From: Streptosporangium minutum
GTDB taxonomy: Bacteria; Actinomycetota; Actinomycetes; Streptosporangiales; Streptosporangiaceae
Assembly: GCF_002149035.1 (NCBI RefSeq)
Contig: NZ_NGFP01000062.1
Location: 1 to 33,188, forward strand
Direction: 5' to 3'
Length of the DNA: 33,188 nt
Shown: piece by piece, positions 16,334 to 24,247 of the stretch
How the letters are laid out: each line of letters opens with the position of its first letter
Numbering within the stretch: the stretch's first letter is position 1
Position numbers and translations under genes: made by a program
The notes under the pieces: generated by a model
What the model was told of the DNA's origin: nothing
The model's input: the letters and a program-made list of their open reading frames with translations, nothing else
Database searches by the model: none

Positions 16334-17722
16334 TCAGGCGGCGTCTCGCATGCGTCCGGCGACGATCACCCCGAGCAGTCCCACCGCGGCCATCAGGACC
16401 ACGATCGTGGTGTAGCCGGTGGCGATGTCGTCGTGGCCGATCAGGTTGATCAGGACGCCGCCGAAGCCGATCGTGAGCGCGCCGCCCAGGGTGTCGACGA
16501 CCTGGAGGGCGGCGGAGTTCGCGCCCTGCTCGGCGTCGGGCGACTGGCGCATCGCGGTGACGTTGACGCTGGTGATGCCGATGCCCATGCCGAATCCGGC
16601 GACGACCCAGGCCGGCACGGCGACCCAGGCGGTGAGGGCGGGCACGAGCGCGAGGAGCGTCAGCAGGATGCCGGTGGTGACGGCCGCGGCGCCGAGCCGT
16701 ACCAGCCGGGGCCGGTCGTAGGCGCGGCGGGTCTGCAGGTAGGAGCCGGTCGTCCACCCCAGGGCCCCGATGGTGAGCGCGACCCCGGCCTCGATGACCG
16801 ACAGGCCGCGCACCTGGGTGAGGAGCAGCGGGATGAACGCGTTGACCCCGAAGAACGCCGAGGCGAGGATCCCGCGCATCATGACCGTGGTGGGCAGGCC
16901 GCGGCCGAACCTGAGCGCCCGGGGAGGCAGCAGCCTGGGCAGGCCCACGGCCAGCGCGACCAGTCCGGCGGCGGTGGCGATCCCGCCGGGCACCGGCGTG
17001 TCGTGCAGCCGGTCCACTCCGTACAGCAGCACCCCGGCACCGCCCGCCGTGGCCGCGGCCGCCAGGGTCATCGCCAGCGGCCGGGAGCGGGGGCCGGTCG
17101 CCGGCTCGGGCGACGGGCCCTCCCCGGTACGCAGCGCCGGCAGCAGCATCAGCAGGGCCGGGATCACCAGCGGCACGATCCCGTAGAAGACCCAACGCCA
17201 GCCGACCGTCTCCGCGATGATCCCGCCCAGGCCGGGGCCGACCAGCGCGGGCAGCACCCAGGCGGCGGACAGTGCGGCGAACACCCTGGGCCGCACCTCG
17301 GGAAGGTAGACCCGGGCGATCATCACGTAGATCGCCACGATGACCGCGCCGCCGCCCAGCCCCTGTACGGCGCGCGCCACGATGAACAGTTCCTTGGAAC
17401 CGGCAGCGCCGGCCATGGCCATGCCGACCACGAACAGGCCCACGCCGAGCAGGAAGGGCAGCGCGTGACCCCGCCGGTCGGACCAGAGGCCCGCGACGAC
17501 GTTGGCGAACAGGCCCGAGATGAGGAAGGCCGAGAAGCTCATGCCGTACAGGTCGAGCGCGTCGAGGTCCTCGGAGACGGCGGGCATCACCGCGCCGATG
17601 GACATGCCCTCGAAGGCGATCAGGGTGACGACGAGCAGGATGCCCAGCGTGGCCGTGCGGTAGTCGGAACCGAAGATCCGGGGAGGTTCGTATGGAGCGT
17701 CAAGCGTCTTCGGTGCTGTCAC
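16334..17722 (-). CDS. MFS transporter, drug-efflux type
   Basis: 462-residue polytopic membrane protein with 12 or more hydrophobic segments. Visible MFS marks are the loop 2-3 motif (ANVVAGLWSDRRGHA), the helix-4 region ARAVQGLGGGAVIVAIYVMIAR, and the antiporter motif C-like LPALVGPGLGGIIAETVGWRWVF. Substrate is unknown. The GTG at 17720-17722 overlaps the TGA of the M43 protease gene as GTGA, so translation is coupled and there is no separate promoter. An exporter made in step with a secreted protease is unusual; it may protect the cell or export a product, but that is speculation. Confidence 0.9.
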   Translation of the reverse strand: MTAPKTLDAPYEPPRIFGSDYRTATLGILLVVTLIAFEGMSIGAVMPAVSEDLDALDLYGMSFSAFLISGLFANVVAGLWSDRRGHALPFLLGVGLFVVGMAMAGAAGSKELFIVARAVQGLGGGAVIVAIYVMIARVYLPEVRPRVFAALSAAWVLPALVGPGLGGIIAETVGWRWVFYGIVPLVIPALLMLLPALRTGEGPSPEPATGPRSRPLAMTLAAAATAGGAGVLLYGVDRLHDTPVPGGIATAAGLVALAVGLPRLLPPRALRFGRGLPTTVMMRGILASAFFGVNAFIPLLLTQVRGLSVIEAGVALTIGALGWTTGSYLQTRRAYDRPRLVRLGAAAVTTGILLTLLALVPALTAWVAVPAWVVAGFGMGIGITSVNVTAMRQSPDAEQGANSAALQVVDTLGGALTIGFGGVLINLIGHDDIATGYTTIVVLMAAVGLLGVIVAGRMRDAA

Positions 17723-18639
17723 CCATCAAGGGTAGTGTCCGGCGCCGGGGCGCGGTAAGCGGCCCACATCTCGTGCATCCGGGCCGCCTGGCCGGTGGTG
17801 AACTCCGACATGCAGCGATCGTGGGAGTAGTCCATGAAGTTGTGGATCGGATCGGGTTCGCCGCCCTTGCAGGTGTCCATGCGGGCAGGGCAGCCCTCGG
17901 TGGGCTTGCCCTGCGGCGCGGTGTCGGCGACCCCGTCGCCCGGCGCCTCGCAGCCCTTCTCGAAGGTGTGCAGCAGCCCGAGCCAGTGGCCGATCTCGTG
18001 GACGCCGGTGAACCCCCGGTCGAAGTTGCGCAGGGACCCGCCGGGGAGGCTGCGCCAGTCGATGACCACGCCGTCGCGGCCGGGCTCGGTCCTGTACCAG
18101 TAGGGGTAGGTGGAGTAGCCGAGCACGAGCCGGCTGAGCTGGGCGATGTAGAGATTGAGGGTCTCCGCGCCGCCCTTGCGCCCCCGTTTGATCGACGACT
18201 CGTAGGTGACCGGATCCCGGAACCAGGTCACGTTGTCGGTCCGGGTGAGGCCGTCGAGGCGGAACTGGATCCCGGTGTCCGCTCCGCCGAGCCGGCCGGA
18301 GTAGGCGGCGTTGAGCGTGTCGATCTGGCGGTGCACCGCGGTGTCCTGCGCCCCCAGGGGGCCGGCGGAGATGACGTGCACCCAGGTGGAGACCGTGATC
18401 GGCGTCCAGGGCCCGAGGCGCATGGCGGACTGGCGCCGCGCCAGGTCGGCGAGCATCTCGGCGGCCTGCTCCGGGCCCGGCGCCCGCGGCTCGGGCACCC
18501 GGCCGGGGCCCGTGACCCGCGCGGCCGCGGCGCACCCCGCGGGAGGCTCGCTCACAGCGGACGCCGAGGCGGGGACGGCGGGAGCGGCGCCCACTGTGAA
18601 CAGGCACGCCGATACAGCGGCGATCGCACGCCGAGCCAT
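17719..18639 (-). CDS. secreted zinc metalloprotease, M43 (pappalysin-like) family
   Basis: 306 residues with a Sec signal peptide (MARRAIAAVSACLFTVGAAP, cleavage probably near ASA, residues 25-28) and a short propeptide-like region. The catalytic domain has the extended metzincin zinc motif HEIGHWLGLLH (214-224) and a Met-turn (HNFMDYSHDRC, M269). Cysteines at 230, 250, 257 and 276 suggest two disulfides, the M43B pattern. Expected product is an extracellular endopeptidase. The ATG at 18637-18639 has GGGGGAG just upstream. Length is ordinary for actinobacterial M43 enzymes. Coupled by GTGA to the MFS gene. Confidence 0.92.
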   Translation of the reverse strand: MARRAIAAVSACLFTVGAAPAVPASASAVSEPPAGCAAAARVTGPGRVPEPRAPGPEQAAEMLADLARRQSAMRLGPWTPITVSTWVHVISAGPLGAQDTAVHRQIDTLNAAYSGRLGGADTGIQFRLDGLTRTDNVTWFRDPVTYESSIKRGRKGGAETLNLYIAQLSRLVLGYSTYPYWYRTEPGRDGVVIDWRSLPGGSLRNFDRGFTGVHEIGHWLGLLHTFEKGCEAPGDGVADTAPQGKPTEGCPARMDTCKGGEPDPIHNFMDYSHDRCMSEFTTGQAARMHEMWAAYRAPAPDTTLDG

Positions 18640-18735
18640 GCACTCCCCCGACAGGTCACATCTGCTGGTCGATTGCCGCGGCTCCGCGGCATCCCGACCG
18701 TAACCTCATCGGCGGCGATCACCCATGAACAACAC

Positions 18736-18990
18736 TCATTCGTTGTTGTTGTTGTCTTCGCCCTTGGGCAGCCCTTCGTAGATCTCCTTGCACTCGGGGC
18801 AGACCGGGAACTTCTGGGGGTCCCGGTTCGGCACCCAGACCTTGCCGCAGAGCGCGCGCACCGGGGTGCCGCTGAACGCGCTCTCCATGATCTTGTTCTT
18901 CTCGACGTAGTGGGCGAACCGCTCGTGGTCGCCGTCGCCGTGCGACAGGTCCGGCCGGATGTCGCTCTCAGGGAGAATCTTCGTGCTCAC
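18736..18990 (-). CDS. DUF3039 protein
   Basis: 84-residue soluble protein. The core reads ALCGKVWVPNRDPQKFPVCPECKEIYEGL, with C-x-x-C and an earlier Cys (CG), a likely small zinc site; it ends in an Asn run (EDNNNNE) from AAC-type triplet repeats. DUF3039 is widespread in actinobacteria with no known role. The GTG at 18988-18990 has no ribosome site but TAAAAT lies 7 bases upstream, so the mRNA is probably leaderless. That -10 overlaps the stop codon of the preceding membrane-protein gene. Confidence 0.92.
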   Translation of the reverse strand: MSTKILPESDIRPDLSHGDGDHERFAHYVEKNKIMESAFSGTPVRALCGKVWVPNRDPQKFPVCPECKEIYEGLPKGEDNNNNE

Positions 18991-18997
18991 CCTGACG

Positions 18998-19003
18998 ATT
19001 TTA
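18998..19003 (-). promoter_or_regulatory. putative -10 element for the DUF3039 gene (leaderless)
   Basis: TAAAAT on the minus strand, 7 bases (CGTCAGG) before GTG 18990. It is the best -10 match of the leaderless set here. It overlaps the TAA stop at 19001-19003. Confidence 0.55.
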
Positions 19004-19492
19004 TGCCCGGACCGGCGCGGTCTCCGCGCCGACGCTCGCCAATGTCGCGATCCCGGCCGCCCAGCCCAGGATGACGCCCCAGATCAGCCCGGCGGCCAGG
19101 GCGCCCAGGACAAGGCCGGCGTAGGCCCCGGGACCGGCCTCGACGGTCTGGGAGACGGCCACCGCGCGCAGCAGGCCCGCCGCGCCGGCGCCCAGCGCGA
19201 AGGCGCCCCAGCCCGCGAAGAAGGCCCGTACGGCCCCGCCCCTGCGGTGGACGGTCACCCAGGCGACCACGCCGGCCAGGACCAGGGCGGCGAGGTTCTC
19301 GGTGAGCGTGAAGGCCCAGCCGGTCTCGCCGAGCGGGACGAGCCGCAGGCCGGGCAGGCCGTACGGCAGGCCCACCGCGGAGGGCACGGCGAGATAGCCG
19401 GCGGCGGTGGCGATGCCGGTGCCGAACATCCCGAAGGCCGAGACGATCAGCAAGGTAACGACCGTCGGCAGGCTATTGCGAACGATGCTCAT
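19001..19492 (-). CDS. four-helix membrane protein, unknown function
   Basis: 163 residues with about four transmembrane helices: residues 8-32, 57-75, 85-110 and 121-150 (for example VVTLLIVSAFGMFGTGIATAAG and LVLGALAAGLIWGVILGWAAGIATLA). There are no charged motifs to suggest transport chemistry. ATG 19490-19492 has no ribosome site but lies 7 bases after TAGCCT, so a leaderless mRNA is likely. The same reading frame is open far upstream, into the antisense of the GH5 gene, but that is a GC artefact. The gene ends on the DUF3039 promoter. No family recognised. Confidence 0.75.
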   Translation of the reverse strand: MSIVRNSLPTVVTLLIVSAFGMFGTGIATAAGYLAVPSAVGLPYGLPGLRLVPLGETGWAFTLTENLAALVLAGVVAWVTVHRRGGAVRAFFAGWGAFALGAGAAGLLRAVAVSQTVEAGPGAYAGLVLGALAAGLIWGVILGWAAGIATLASVGAETAPVRA

Positions 19493-19499
19493 GTTCGGC

Positions 19500-19505
19500 A
19501 GGCTA
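19500..19505 (-). promoter_or_regulatory. putative -10 element for the 19001-19492 gene (leaderless)
   Basis: TAGCCT on the minus strand, 7 bases (GCCGAAC) before ATG 19492. No Shine-Dalgarno is present in that interval. Confidence 0.5.
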
Positions 19506-19630
19506 GCGCCCAACCGATTTCCACGAAAGACCCGGATCCGGAGCCCGCCGCACCTCGCGCGCCGGGCCGCGCCGCGCCCCCGCCCGCCCGGCCGGCGCGC
19601 GGAGGAGGGCCCCGGAAGGCGGCGGGGAGA

Positions 19631-19700
19631 TGGAGGCATCCCGTTGAGACACCCGCGTGCGGACGCCGTACGGAAGGCGTCCCGTTGAGGCGCCCGCGCC
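19631..19700 (+). repeat. duplicated ribosome-site/TTG start region before the GH5 gene
   Basis: TGGAGGCATCCCGTTGAGAC continuing ACCCGCG (from 19631) is repeated about 41 bases later as GGAAGGCGTCCCGTTGAGGC then GCCCGCG (from 19672). Both copies carry a Shine-Dalgarno-like purine tract 7 bases before a TTG. The rest of the 190-base intergenic region is GC-rich with no other feature seen. Confidence 0.65.
19644..19688 (+). CDS. possible 14-codon upstream ORF overlapping the GH5 start
   Basis: The first TTG copy opens MRHPRADAVRKASR and stops at TGA 19686-19688, overlapping the GH5 TTG start as TTGA. It has GGAGG upstream at a usable distance. If translated, it would couple translation of the hydrolase gene. 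No evidence exists beyond the sequence arrangement. Confidence 0.3.
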   Translation: MRHPRADAVRKASR

Positions 19701-21103
19701 TGGCCGCCGCCGGGCTGGTCCTGGCCGTCGTCGCGGCGGGCGGCCTGGCCTCGGCCGCCCGGGGCGACGCTCCCGAGCGGGTCTCGCGGTACGTCACCGA
19801 CGACCGGGGGCGGGTGCTGACGCTGCACGGTTTCAACACCGCGGGCAGCGCCAAGGGCACTCCGGACGCGCTGCCCGAGCTGACCGAGGCGGACGTCGAG
19901 ACCGAGTACCGGGCGATGGGCACGAACTTCGTCAGATTCCTGATGCAGTGGCGGGCCGTCGAGCCGTCTCCCGGCGTCTATGACACGAAATATCTGGAAA
20001 AGGTGGCTGAGCGGGTCGGCTGGTACGCCAAGCGGGGCTACCACGTCATGCTCGACATGCACCAGGACCTGTGGGGCAACCAGATCACCCCCGACGGGCG
20101 CGCGGGCAACGGCGCCCCGGGATGGGCCACCCACCTGGACGGCCTGCCGGTCGCCGGGGAGCACGACACCTGGGAGCTCTACTACCTGGACCCCGGCGTC
20201 ATGCGGGCCTTCGACCACTTCTGGAACACCACCGGCGAGCACCCCGAGCTGATGGACCACTACGCCAGGGCCTGGCGGGCGGTGGCGGACCACTTCAAGG
20301 ACGACCCGGCGGTCATCGGCTACGACCTGATGAACGAGCCGTGGGGCGGCTCGGTGCAGGGCGCGGCGTTCGAGAACGGCCCGCTGGCCGAGCTCTACCG
20401 CCGTACGATCGCCCAGATCAGGAGTGTCGACCACGACAACTGGATCTTCGTGGAGCCGCAGGCGGTCGGGGTCAACTGGGGCCTGCCCAGCGGCCTGCCC
20501 CGCTTCGACGACCCGCGTGCGGGCGAGCCCCGGATCGGCCTGGCCCCGCACGTCTACCCGCTCCCGCAGGACCTCGGCGAGGACTACGTGGGCGCGTCCC
20601 GCGATTGGACCGACACCACGCTCGGCTGGTGGCGCTCGAACATGCTCCGCCTGGCCGAGCGTCAGGGCGGGCCGGTCATCCTGGGCGAGTTCGGCCTCGA
20701 CACCACCCGGCCGGGCGCCACCGAGCTGGTGGAACGGATGCTGGAGATGACCGACGAGCTCGGCATGGGCCGGGCCTACTGGTCGCGCGATCCCGGGCCG
20801 TGGGGCCCCTATGACGGCGAGGGCAGACCCGGCCCGCTCGTCCCCGTCTACGCCAGGCCGTACCCGAGGGCGATCGGCGGCGTCCCCCTGCGGATCGCCT
20901 ACGACCGCGCGGCCCACACGCTGACGGTGCGTTTCGACGCCAACGGCAGCGGCCCGACCGAGATCTACCTGCCCGCCGACGAGTTCCCCCGCGGCGGCAG
21001 GGTCACCGGGGCCCTCTCCTCCTCCTGGGACCCGGACAGGCGGATCCTCACCGCGACGACCGCCGCCTCGGGCGTCCAGACGCTCACGGTCACCCCCTCC
21101 TGA
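19685..21103 (+). CDS. secreted GH5 glycosidase, endoglycoceramidase-like
   Basis: 472 residues with a signal peptide (MRRPRLAAAGLVLAVVAAGG, cleavage near residues 24-28) and a (beta/alpha)8 GH5 domain. Features in order: LHGFNTAGSAKG (48-58), NFVRFLMQWRAVEPSPGVYD, MLDMHQDLWGN (122-132), acid/base E218 in DLMNEPWGG, FVEPQ (255-259), PHVYPLP (288-294), and nucleophile E335 in LGEFGLD. A C-terminal beta domain starts at about residue 380. The HQD-x-(W/Y)G and NEP spacing resembles endoglycoceramidases, which cut oligosaccharides from glycosphingolipids; a simple endoglucanase or steryl-glucosidase is possible. The start is TTG 19685 with GGAAGG 7 bases upstream. No closer ATG or GTG leaves the signal peptide whole. 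Confidence 0.88.
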   Translation: MRRPRLAAAGLVLAVVAAGGLASAARGDAPERVSRYVTDDRGRVLTLHGFNTAGSAKGTPDALPELTEADVETEYRAMGTNFVRFLMQWRAVEPSPGVYDTKYLEKVAERVGWYAKRGYHVMLDMHQDLWGNQITPDGRAGNGAPGWATHLDGLPVAGEHDTWELYYLDPGVMRAFDHFWNTTGEHPELMDHYARAWRAVADHFKDDPAVIGYDLMNEPWGGSVQGAAFENGPLAELYRRTIAQIRSVDHDNWIFVEPQAVGVNWGLPSGLPRFDDPRAGEPRIGLAPHVYPLPQDLGEDYVGASRDWTDTTLGWWRSNMLRLAERQGGPVILGEFGLDTTRPGATELVERMLEMTDELGMGRAYWSRDPGPWGPYDGEGRPGPLVPVYARPYPRAIGGVPLRIAYDRAAHTLTVRFDANGSGPTEIYLPADEFPRGGRVTGALSSSWDPDRRILTATTAASGVQTLTVTPS

Positions 21104-21105
21104 GA

Positions 21106-21148
21106 CGCCGTACGGCTCCCGCCGGGCGATGGCGGGAGCCGTACGGCG
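21106..21148. terminator. bidirectional terminator between the GH5 gene and the DHA2 exporter gene
   Basis: A perfect 18-bp stem (21106-21123 with 21131-21148) with a 7-base loop, 2 bases after the GH5 stop and 10 bases beyond the exporter stop. It is the longest hairpin in the window and serves both convergent genes. Confidence 0.85.
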
Positions 21149-21158
21149 ACGGGCCGGG

Positions 21159-22751
21159 TCAGCCCATGTGGATCGGGCCGTCCTCGGACTTGCGGCCCGC
21201 CTTGACGAACAGGGCGAGCACGGCCGCGAGGATCGCAACCCCCGTGCTGACCACGAAGCCCAGGTGCATGCCGTCCAGGAACGACAGGTGCGACACGTTG
21301 GCGATGCCCTGGACGATCTGCTCGGGCACGCCGGGCATCTGCTCGGCGGTGGGCGCCCCGCCGAAGGTCGCCGCCTCCTTCAGCCCCGCGACCTGCTCCG
21401 GCGGGAGCGGCGGCAGCTTGGCCTCCGCCCAGTGGCCGGAGTAGACGTCCGCCACCCGCGCCGACACGATCGCGCCGAGAATGGCCGTGCCGAGCGCGCC
21501 GCCGACCTGCATGGCCGACTGCTGGACGCCGCCCGCGACGCCGCTGAGGTCCTCGGGCGCGTTGCCGACGATGATCTCGGTGGCGCCGACGAAGACCGGC
21601 GAGAGTCCGAAGGCGAGCAGGACGAACGGGATCGCACTGTCGACGAACGACGCGTCGAGGCTGAGCCGGGACATCAGGAACATGGCGGTGGCGGTGACCA
21701 GCATGCCGCCCGCGATCGTGAACTTGGTGCCGAACTTGCTGAGGAGTACGGCGGCCAGCGGCGAGGCGACGATCATGCCCGCGCTCATCGGCAGCATCCG
21801 GAGGCCTGACTCCAGCGGCGTCAGCCCGTGCACGCCCTGGAAGAAGAACGTCAGGAAGAACATCGCGCCGAACATGGAGAACGCGACGAGCATCATGAGG
21901 CCGGTGCCGATGGAGACCGAGGCGTTGCCGAAGAGGCTGAGCGGCAGGAGCGGTTCGGAGGCCCGGGCCTGCCACCACACGAACACGGCCCCCATCACCA
22001 CGGTCGCGGCCAGGAAGCCGATGGTCTTGGCGTCGCCCCAGCCCCACTCCGGAGCCTTGATGATGGCCCAGACGAGGGAGAACATCACACCCGACAGCAG
22101 CACGACGCCCAGCCAGTCGATCTTCGACAGGGTCCGCGCCTTGCTCTCGGTGAGCACCCACACGCCCATGGCCAGGGCCACGATGCCGACGGGGACGTTG
22201 ATGAAGAAGACCGACTGCCAGCTCACGTGCTCCACGAGCAGGCCGCCGACGATCGGGCCGGCGGCGCTGGACAGGCCGATGATCGCACCCCAGGCGCCCA
22301 TCGCCATCTTCAGCCGCTCGCCGGGGAAGGCCGCCCGCAGCAGCGCGAGGGCGGCGGGCTGGAGCAGCGCGCCGAACAGGCCCTGAAGCACGCGCAGGCC
22401 GATCAGCATGCCGATCGAGGAGCTGAGGCCGATCGCGAGCGAGGTGATCGCGAAGCCGGCCACGCCGATCAGGAAGATCAGCCGGTGCCCGAACAGGTCA
22501 CCGAGCTTGCCCGCGGTGATCAGGAACACCGCCAGCGCAAGCAGGTAGCCGCTGGTCACCCACTGCAGGTCGGAGAGGGAGGCCTTGAGATCCTGGGCGA
22601 TCACCGGGTTGGCGATGCCGACGACGGTGCCGTCGAGCATCACCATGATCACGCCCAGCGACACCGCGACGAGCGTGAGCCACGGATGCGCCTGTTTCGC
22701 CGCGCCCGCGCCTGGTGGCGGTGCTGATGCCACCGTCTTGGTGTCTGCCAT
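21159..22751 (-). CDS. DHA2-family (14-TM) MFS multidrug exporter
   Basis: 530-residue EmrB/QacA-type proton antiporter. Marks: helix 1 with the D1 motif LDGTVVGIANPVIAQDL, motif A GKLGDLFGHRLIF (about 81-93), RVLQGLFGALLQPAALALL, motif C-like GLSSAAGPIVGGLLVEHVSWQSVFFINVPVG, and about 14 hydrophobic segments. Long extracytoplasmic loops occur near the end (EAKLPPLPPEQVAGLKEAATFGG). ATG 22749-22751. Divergent from a TetR repressor across 152 bases with a fair promoter on the minus strand (TTGTCA, 17 bases, TAAATT), so drug-induced derepression is likely. Substrate unknown. Confidence 0.94.
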   Translation of the reverse strand: MADTKTVASAPPPGAGAAKQAHPWLTLVAVSLGVIMVMLDGTVVGIANPVIAQDLKASLSDLQWVTSGYLLALAVFLITAGKLGDLFGHRLIFLIGVAGFAITSLAIGLSSSIGMLIGLRVLQGLFGALLQPAALALLRAAFPGERLKMAMGAWGAIIGLSSAAGPIVGGLLVEHVSWQSVFFINVPVGIVALAMGVWVLTESKARTLSKIDWLGVVLLSGVMFSLVWAIIKAPEWGWGDAKTIGFLAATVVMGAVFVWWQARASEPLLPLSLFGNASVSIGTGLMMLVAFSMFGAMFFLTFFFQGVHGLTPLESGLRMLPMSAGMIVASPLAAVLLSKFGTKFTIAGGMLVTATAMFLMSRLSLDASFVDSAIPFVLLAFGLSPVFVGATEIIVGNAPEDLSGVAGGVQQSAMQVGGALGTAILGAIVSARVADVYSGHWAEAKLPPLPPEQVAGLKEAATFGGAPTAEQMPGVPEQIVQGIANVSHLSFLDGMHLGFVVSTGVAILAAVLALFVKAGRKSEDGPIHMG

Positions 22752-22809
22752 GGAAGGGGTCCCCTCGTACGTTCACTCCGCCCCTCACGAGGCGCCAACT
22801 CAGGGTAAT

Positions 22810-22869
22810 TTATGGCAGTCGCTGACATGTGACAAATCCTTTTATAAGGCAGCCCATGACTTATGGCAG
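22810..22869. promoter_or_regulatory. divergent promoter/operator region of the DHA2 exporter and TetR genes
   Basis: Minus-strand promoter candidate: TTGTCA (22829-22834) and TAAATT (22806-22811), spacer 17. On the plus strand CTGACA (22822-22827) and TATAAG (22843-22848) or nearby could serve tetR. TTATGGCAG occurs twice as a direct repeat (22810-22818, 22861-22869), each followed by T/A-C. Partial dyads (GACATGTGAC; CCTTTTATAAGG) lie between. One of these is probably the TetR site. The region is clearly AT-richer than its surroundings. Confidence 0.5.
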
Positions 22870-22903
22870 ACTGTGAACGGCATGTTTCGAAGGGGTGACA
22901 TCC

Positions 22904-23530
22904 ATGGACCGGATCGGTCTGCGCGAACGCAAGAAGCAGAAGACGCGGCTCGCGCTGATCGACGCCGCCCTCGACCTGTTCGCGGCGCAAGGGTACGAGG
23001 CCACGACCGTCGACCAGATCGCGGCCGCCGTGGAGGTCTCCCCCCGCACGTTCTTCCGCTACTTCGCGACCAAGGAGGACGTCGCCCTCAGCCTGCCCCT
23101 CGACGGCCTTGAGACCCTGCTCGCCGAGCTCGCCGCCCGGCCGGCGCAGGAGCCGCCGTTCACCGCGCTCGGCCATGCCCTGCGCGCGATGGTCACCATG
23201 CTAGAGGAAGGCGATCTCGCCGATCGGACCAGGTTCCTCAAAGCGCATGAGGTGATCGACGACACCCCGGCGCTCTTCGCCGGGAGCGTGCGGCGGATGG
23301 TGGACAGCGAGCGCCGGCTGGTCGCCGAGATCGCCCGGCGCGAGGGCGCCGAGCCCGACGACCTCCTGTCCCATTTCGTCGTCGCGCTCTTCACCACCGT
23401 GACCCGGATCGGCTTCGAGCACTGCGGACCGGCCGGCGTCCACGACCTCACCGCCCTGGCCGAACGCCTGGAGGCGACCCTGACCCTGGCCGAGCGCTCG
23501 CTGTGCCCCGGCTGGGACCGCGCACGCTAG
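22904..23530 (+). CDS. TetR/AcrR-family transcriptional regulator
   Basis: 208 residues. The N-terminal HTH is classical: RERKKQKTRLALIDAALDLF (7-26), then GYEATTVDQIAAAVEVSPRTFFRYFATKEDVAL (29-61). The C-terminal ligand domain is Ala/Leu-rich and includes IGFEHCGPAGVHDL. ATG 22904 is preferred over GTG 22895 because AAGGGG lies 8 bases upstream. It is divergent from the DHA2 exporter, so it most likely represses it and itself. Its stop lies 4 bases from the convergent yqgE stop with no hairpin between, so some overlap of the two transcripts is expected. Confidence 0.93.
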   Translation: MDRIGLRERKKQKTRLALIDAALDLFAAQGYEATTVDQIAAAVEVSPRTFFRYFATKEDVALSLPLDGLETLLAELAARPAQEPPFTALGHALRAMVTMLEEGDLADRTRFLKAHEVIDDTPALFAGSVRRMVDSERRLVAEIARREGAEPDDLLSHFVVALFTTVTRIGFEHCGPAGVHDLTALAERLEATLTLAERSLCPGWDRAR

Positions 23531-23534
23531 CGGC

Positions 23535-24113
23535 TCAGTTCATCGAGGGGTCGTCGGGACAGGTCGCCACGTAGGCGAGCTCGCCCCGCTGGCGGCGGAG
23601 CACCGCGCGCCACAGCGATCCGGGGTCGTGGTAGAAGGTGTCGCCGGGCTCGGCGTCCACGACGTACCACGCGCCCTCGCCGATCTCGGTCTCCAGCTGC
23701 CCGGCGGTCCACCCGGCGTACCCCGCGAAGATCCGCATCTGGGCGATCTCCCCGGCGAGGATCTCCGGCGGGGCGTCGAGGTCGACGGTGCCGAGCCGGG
23801 ACACCGCCGCGGTGCCCGCGTGCAGCCGCCGCCAGCCGAGGGGCTCCTGCCCGCTCGGGACCGCGGCCAGGGCCAGGGCGCTGTCGGTCTGCACGGGCCC
23901 GCCCTGGAACAGCACCGGCGGACCGGTCACCATGGCATCCCAGGTGGGCAGCACCTGCGTCACCGAGATGTCGCTGGGCCGGTTGAGCACCACGCCCAGA
24001 GTGCCGCCGTCGAGATCGTGCTCCAGGACCAGGACCACGCTGCGCCGGAAGTTGGGATCGTCGAGTTGCGGTGTCGCCACCAGCAGACCGCCGACGTAGA
24101 TCGCCTCCGCCAT
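23535..24113 (-). CDS. YqgE/AlgH family protein (UPF0301)
   Basis: 192 residues matching the family end to end: GGLLVATPQLDDPNFRRSVVLVLEHD at the start, GTLGVVLNRPSDISVTQVLP, LFQGGPVQTDSALALA, then RIFAGYAGWTAGQLETEI and the C-terminal FYHDPGSLWRAVLRRQ. The function is unsettled; AlgH affects alginate and redox traits in Pseudomonas, which need not apply here. The start ATG (24111-24113) is directly preceded by GGAGGT with no spacer, which is too close for normal ribosome use. A GTG at 24153-24155 in the same frame is an alternative. Confidence 0.93.
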   Translation of the reverse strand: MAEAIYVGGLLVATPQLDDPNFRRSVVLVLEHDLDGGTLGVVLNRPSDISVTQVLPTWDAMVTGPPVLFQGGPVQTDSALALAAVPSGQEPLGWRRLHAGTAAVSRLGTVDLDAPPEILAGEIAQMRIFAGYAGWTAGQLETEIGEGAWYVVDAEPGDTFYHDPGSLWRAVLRRQRGELAYVATCPDDPSMN

Positions 24114-24164
24114 ACCTCCATCATGAGGGGTGGAACCCGCATCGCGCTGCTCCACCCCACTCTC

Positions 24165-24179
24165 AGATCTTCAAGATCT
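24165..24179. promoter_or_regulatory. 15-bp palindrome between yqgE and the small membrane-protein gene
   Basis: AGATCTT-C-AAGATCT is a perfect 7-bp inverted repeat with a 1-base centre in the divergent intergenic region 24114-24247. It could be an operator or a part of a UTR hairpin. The rest of the region is AT-richer with a possible -10 (TAGGTAAT) near 24216-24224. Confidence 0.35.
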
Positions 24180-24247
24180 CACGACATGTTACCTAAAGCG
24201 TACATACGGGAACTCTAGGTAATAACAGTCGTTGATCGGGAGGTCCG

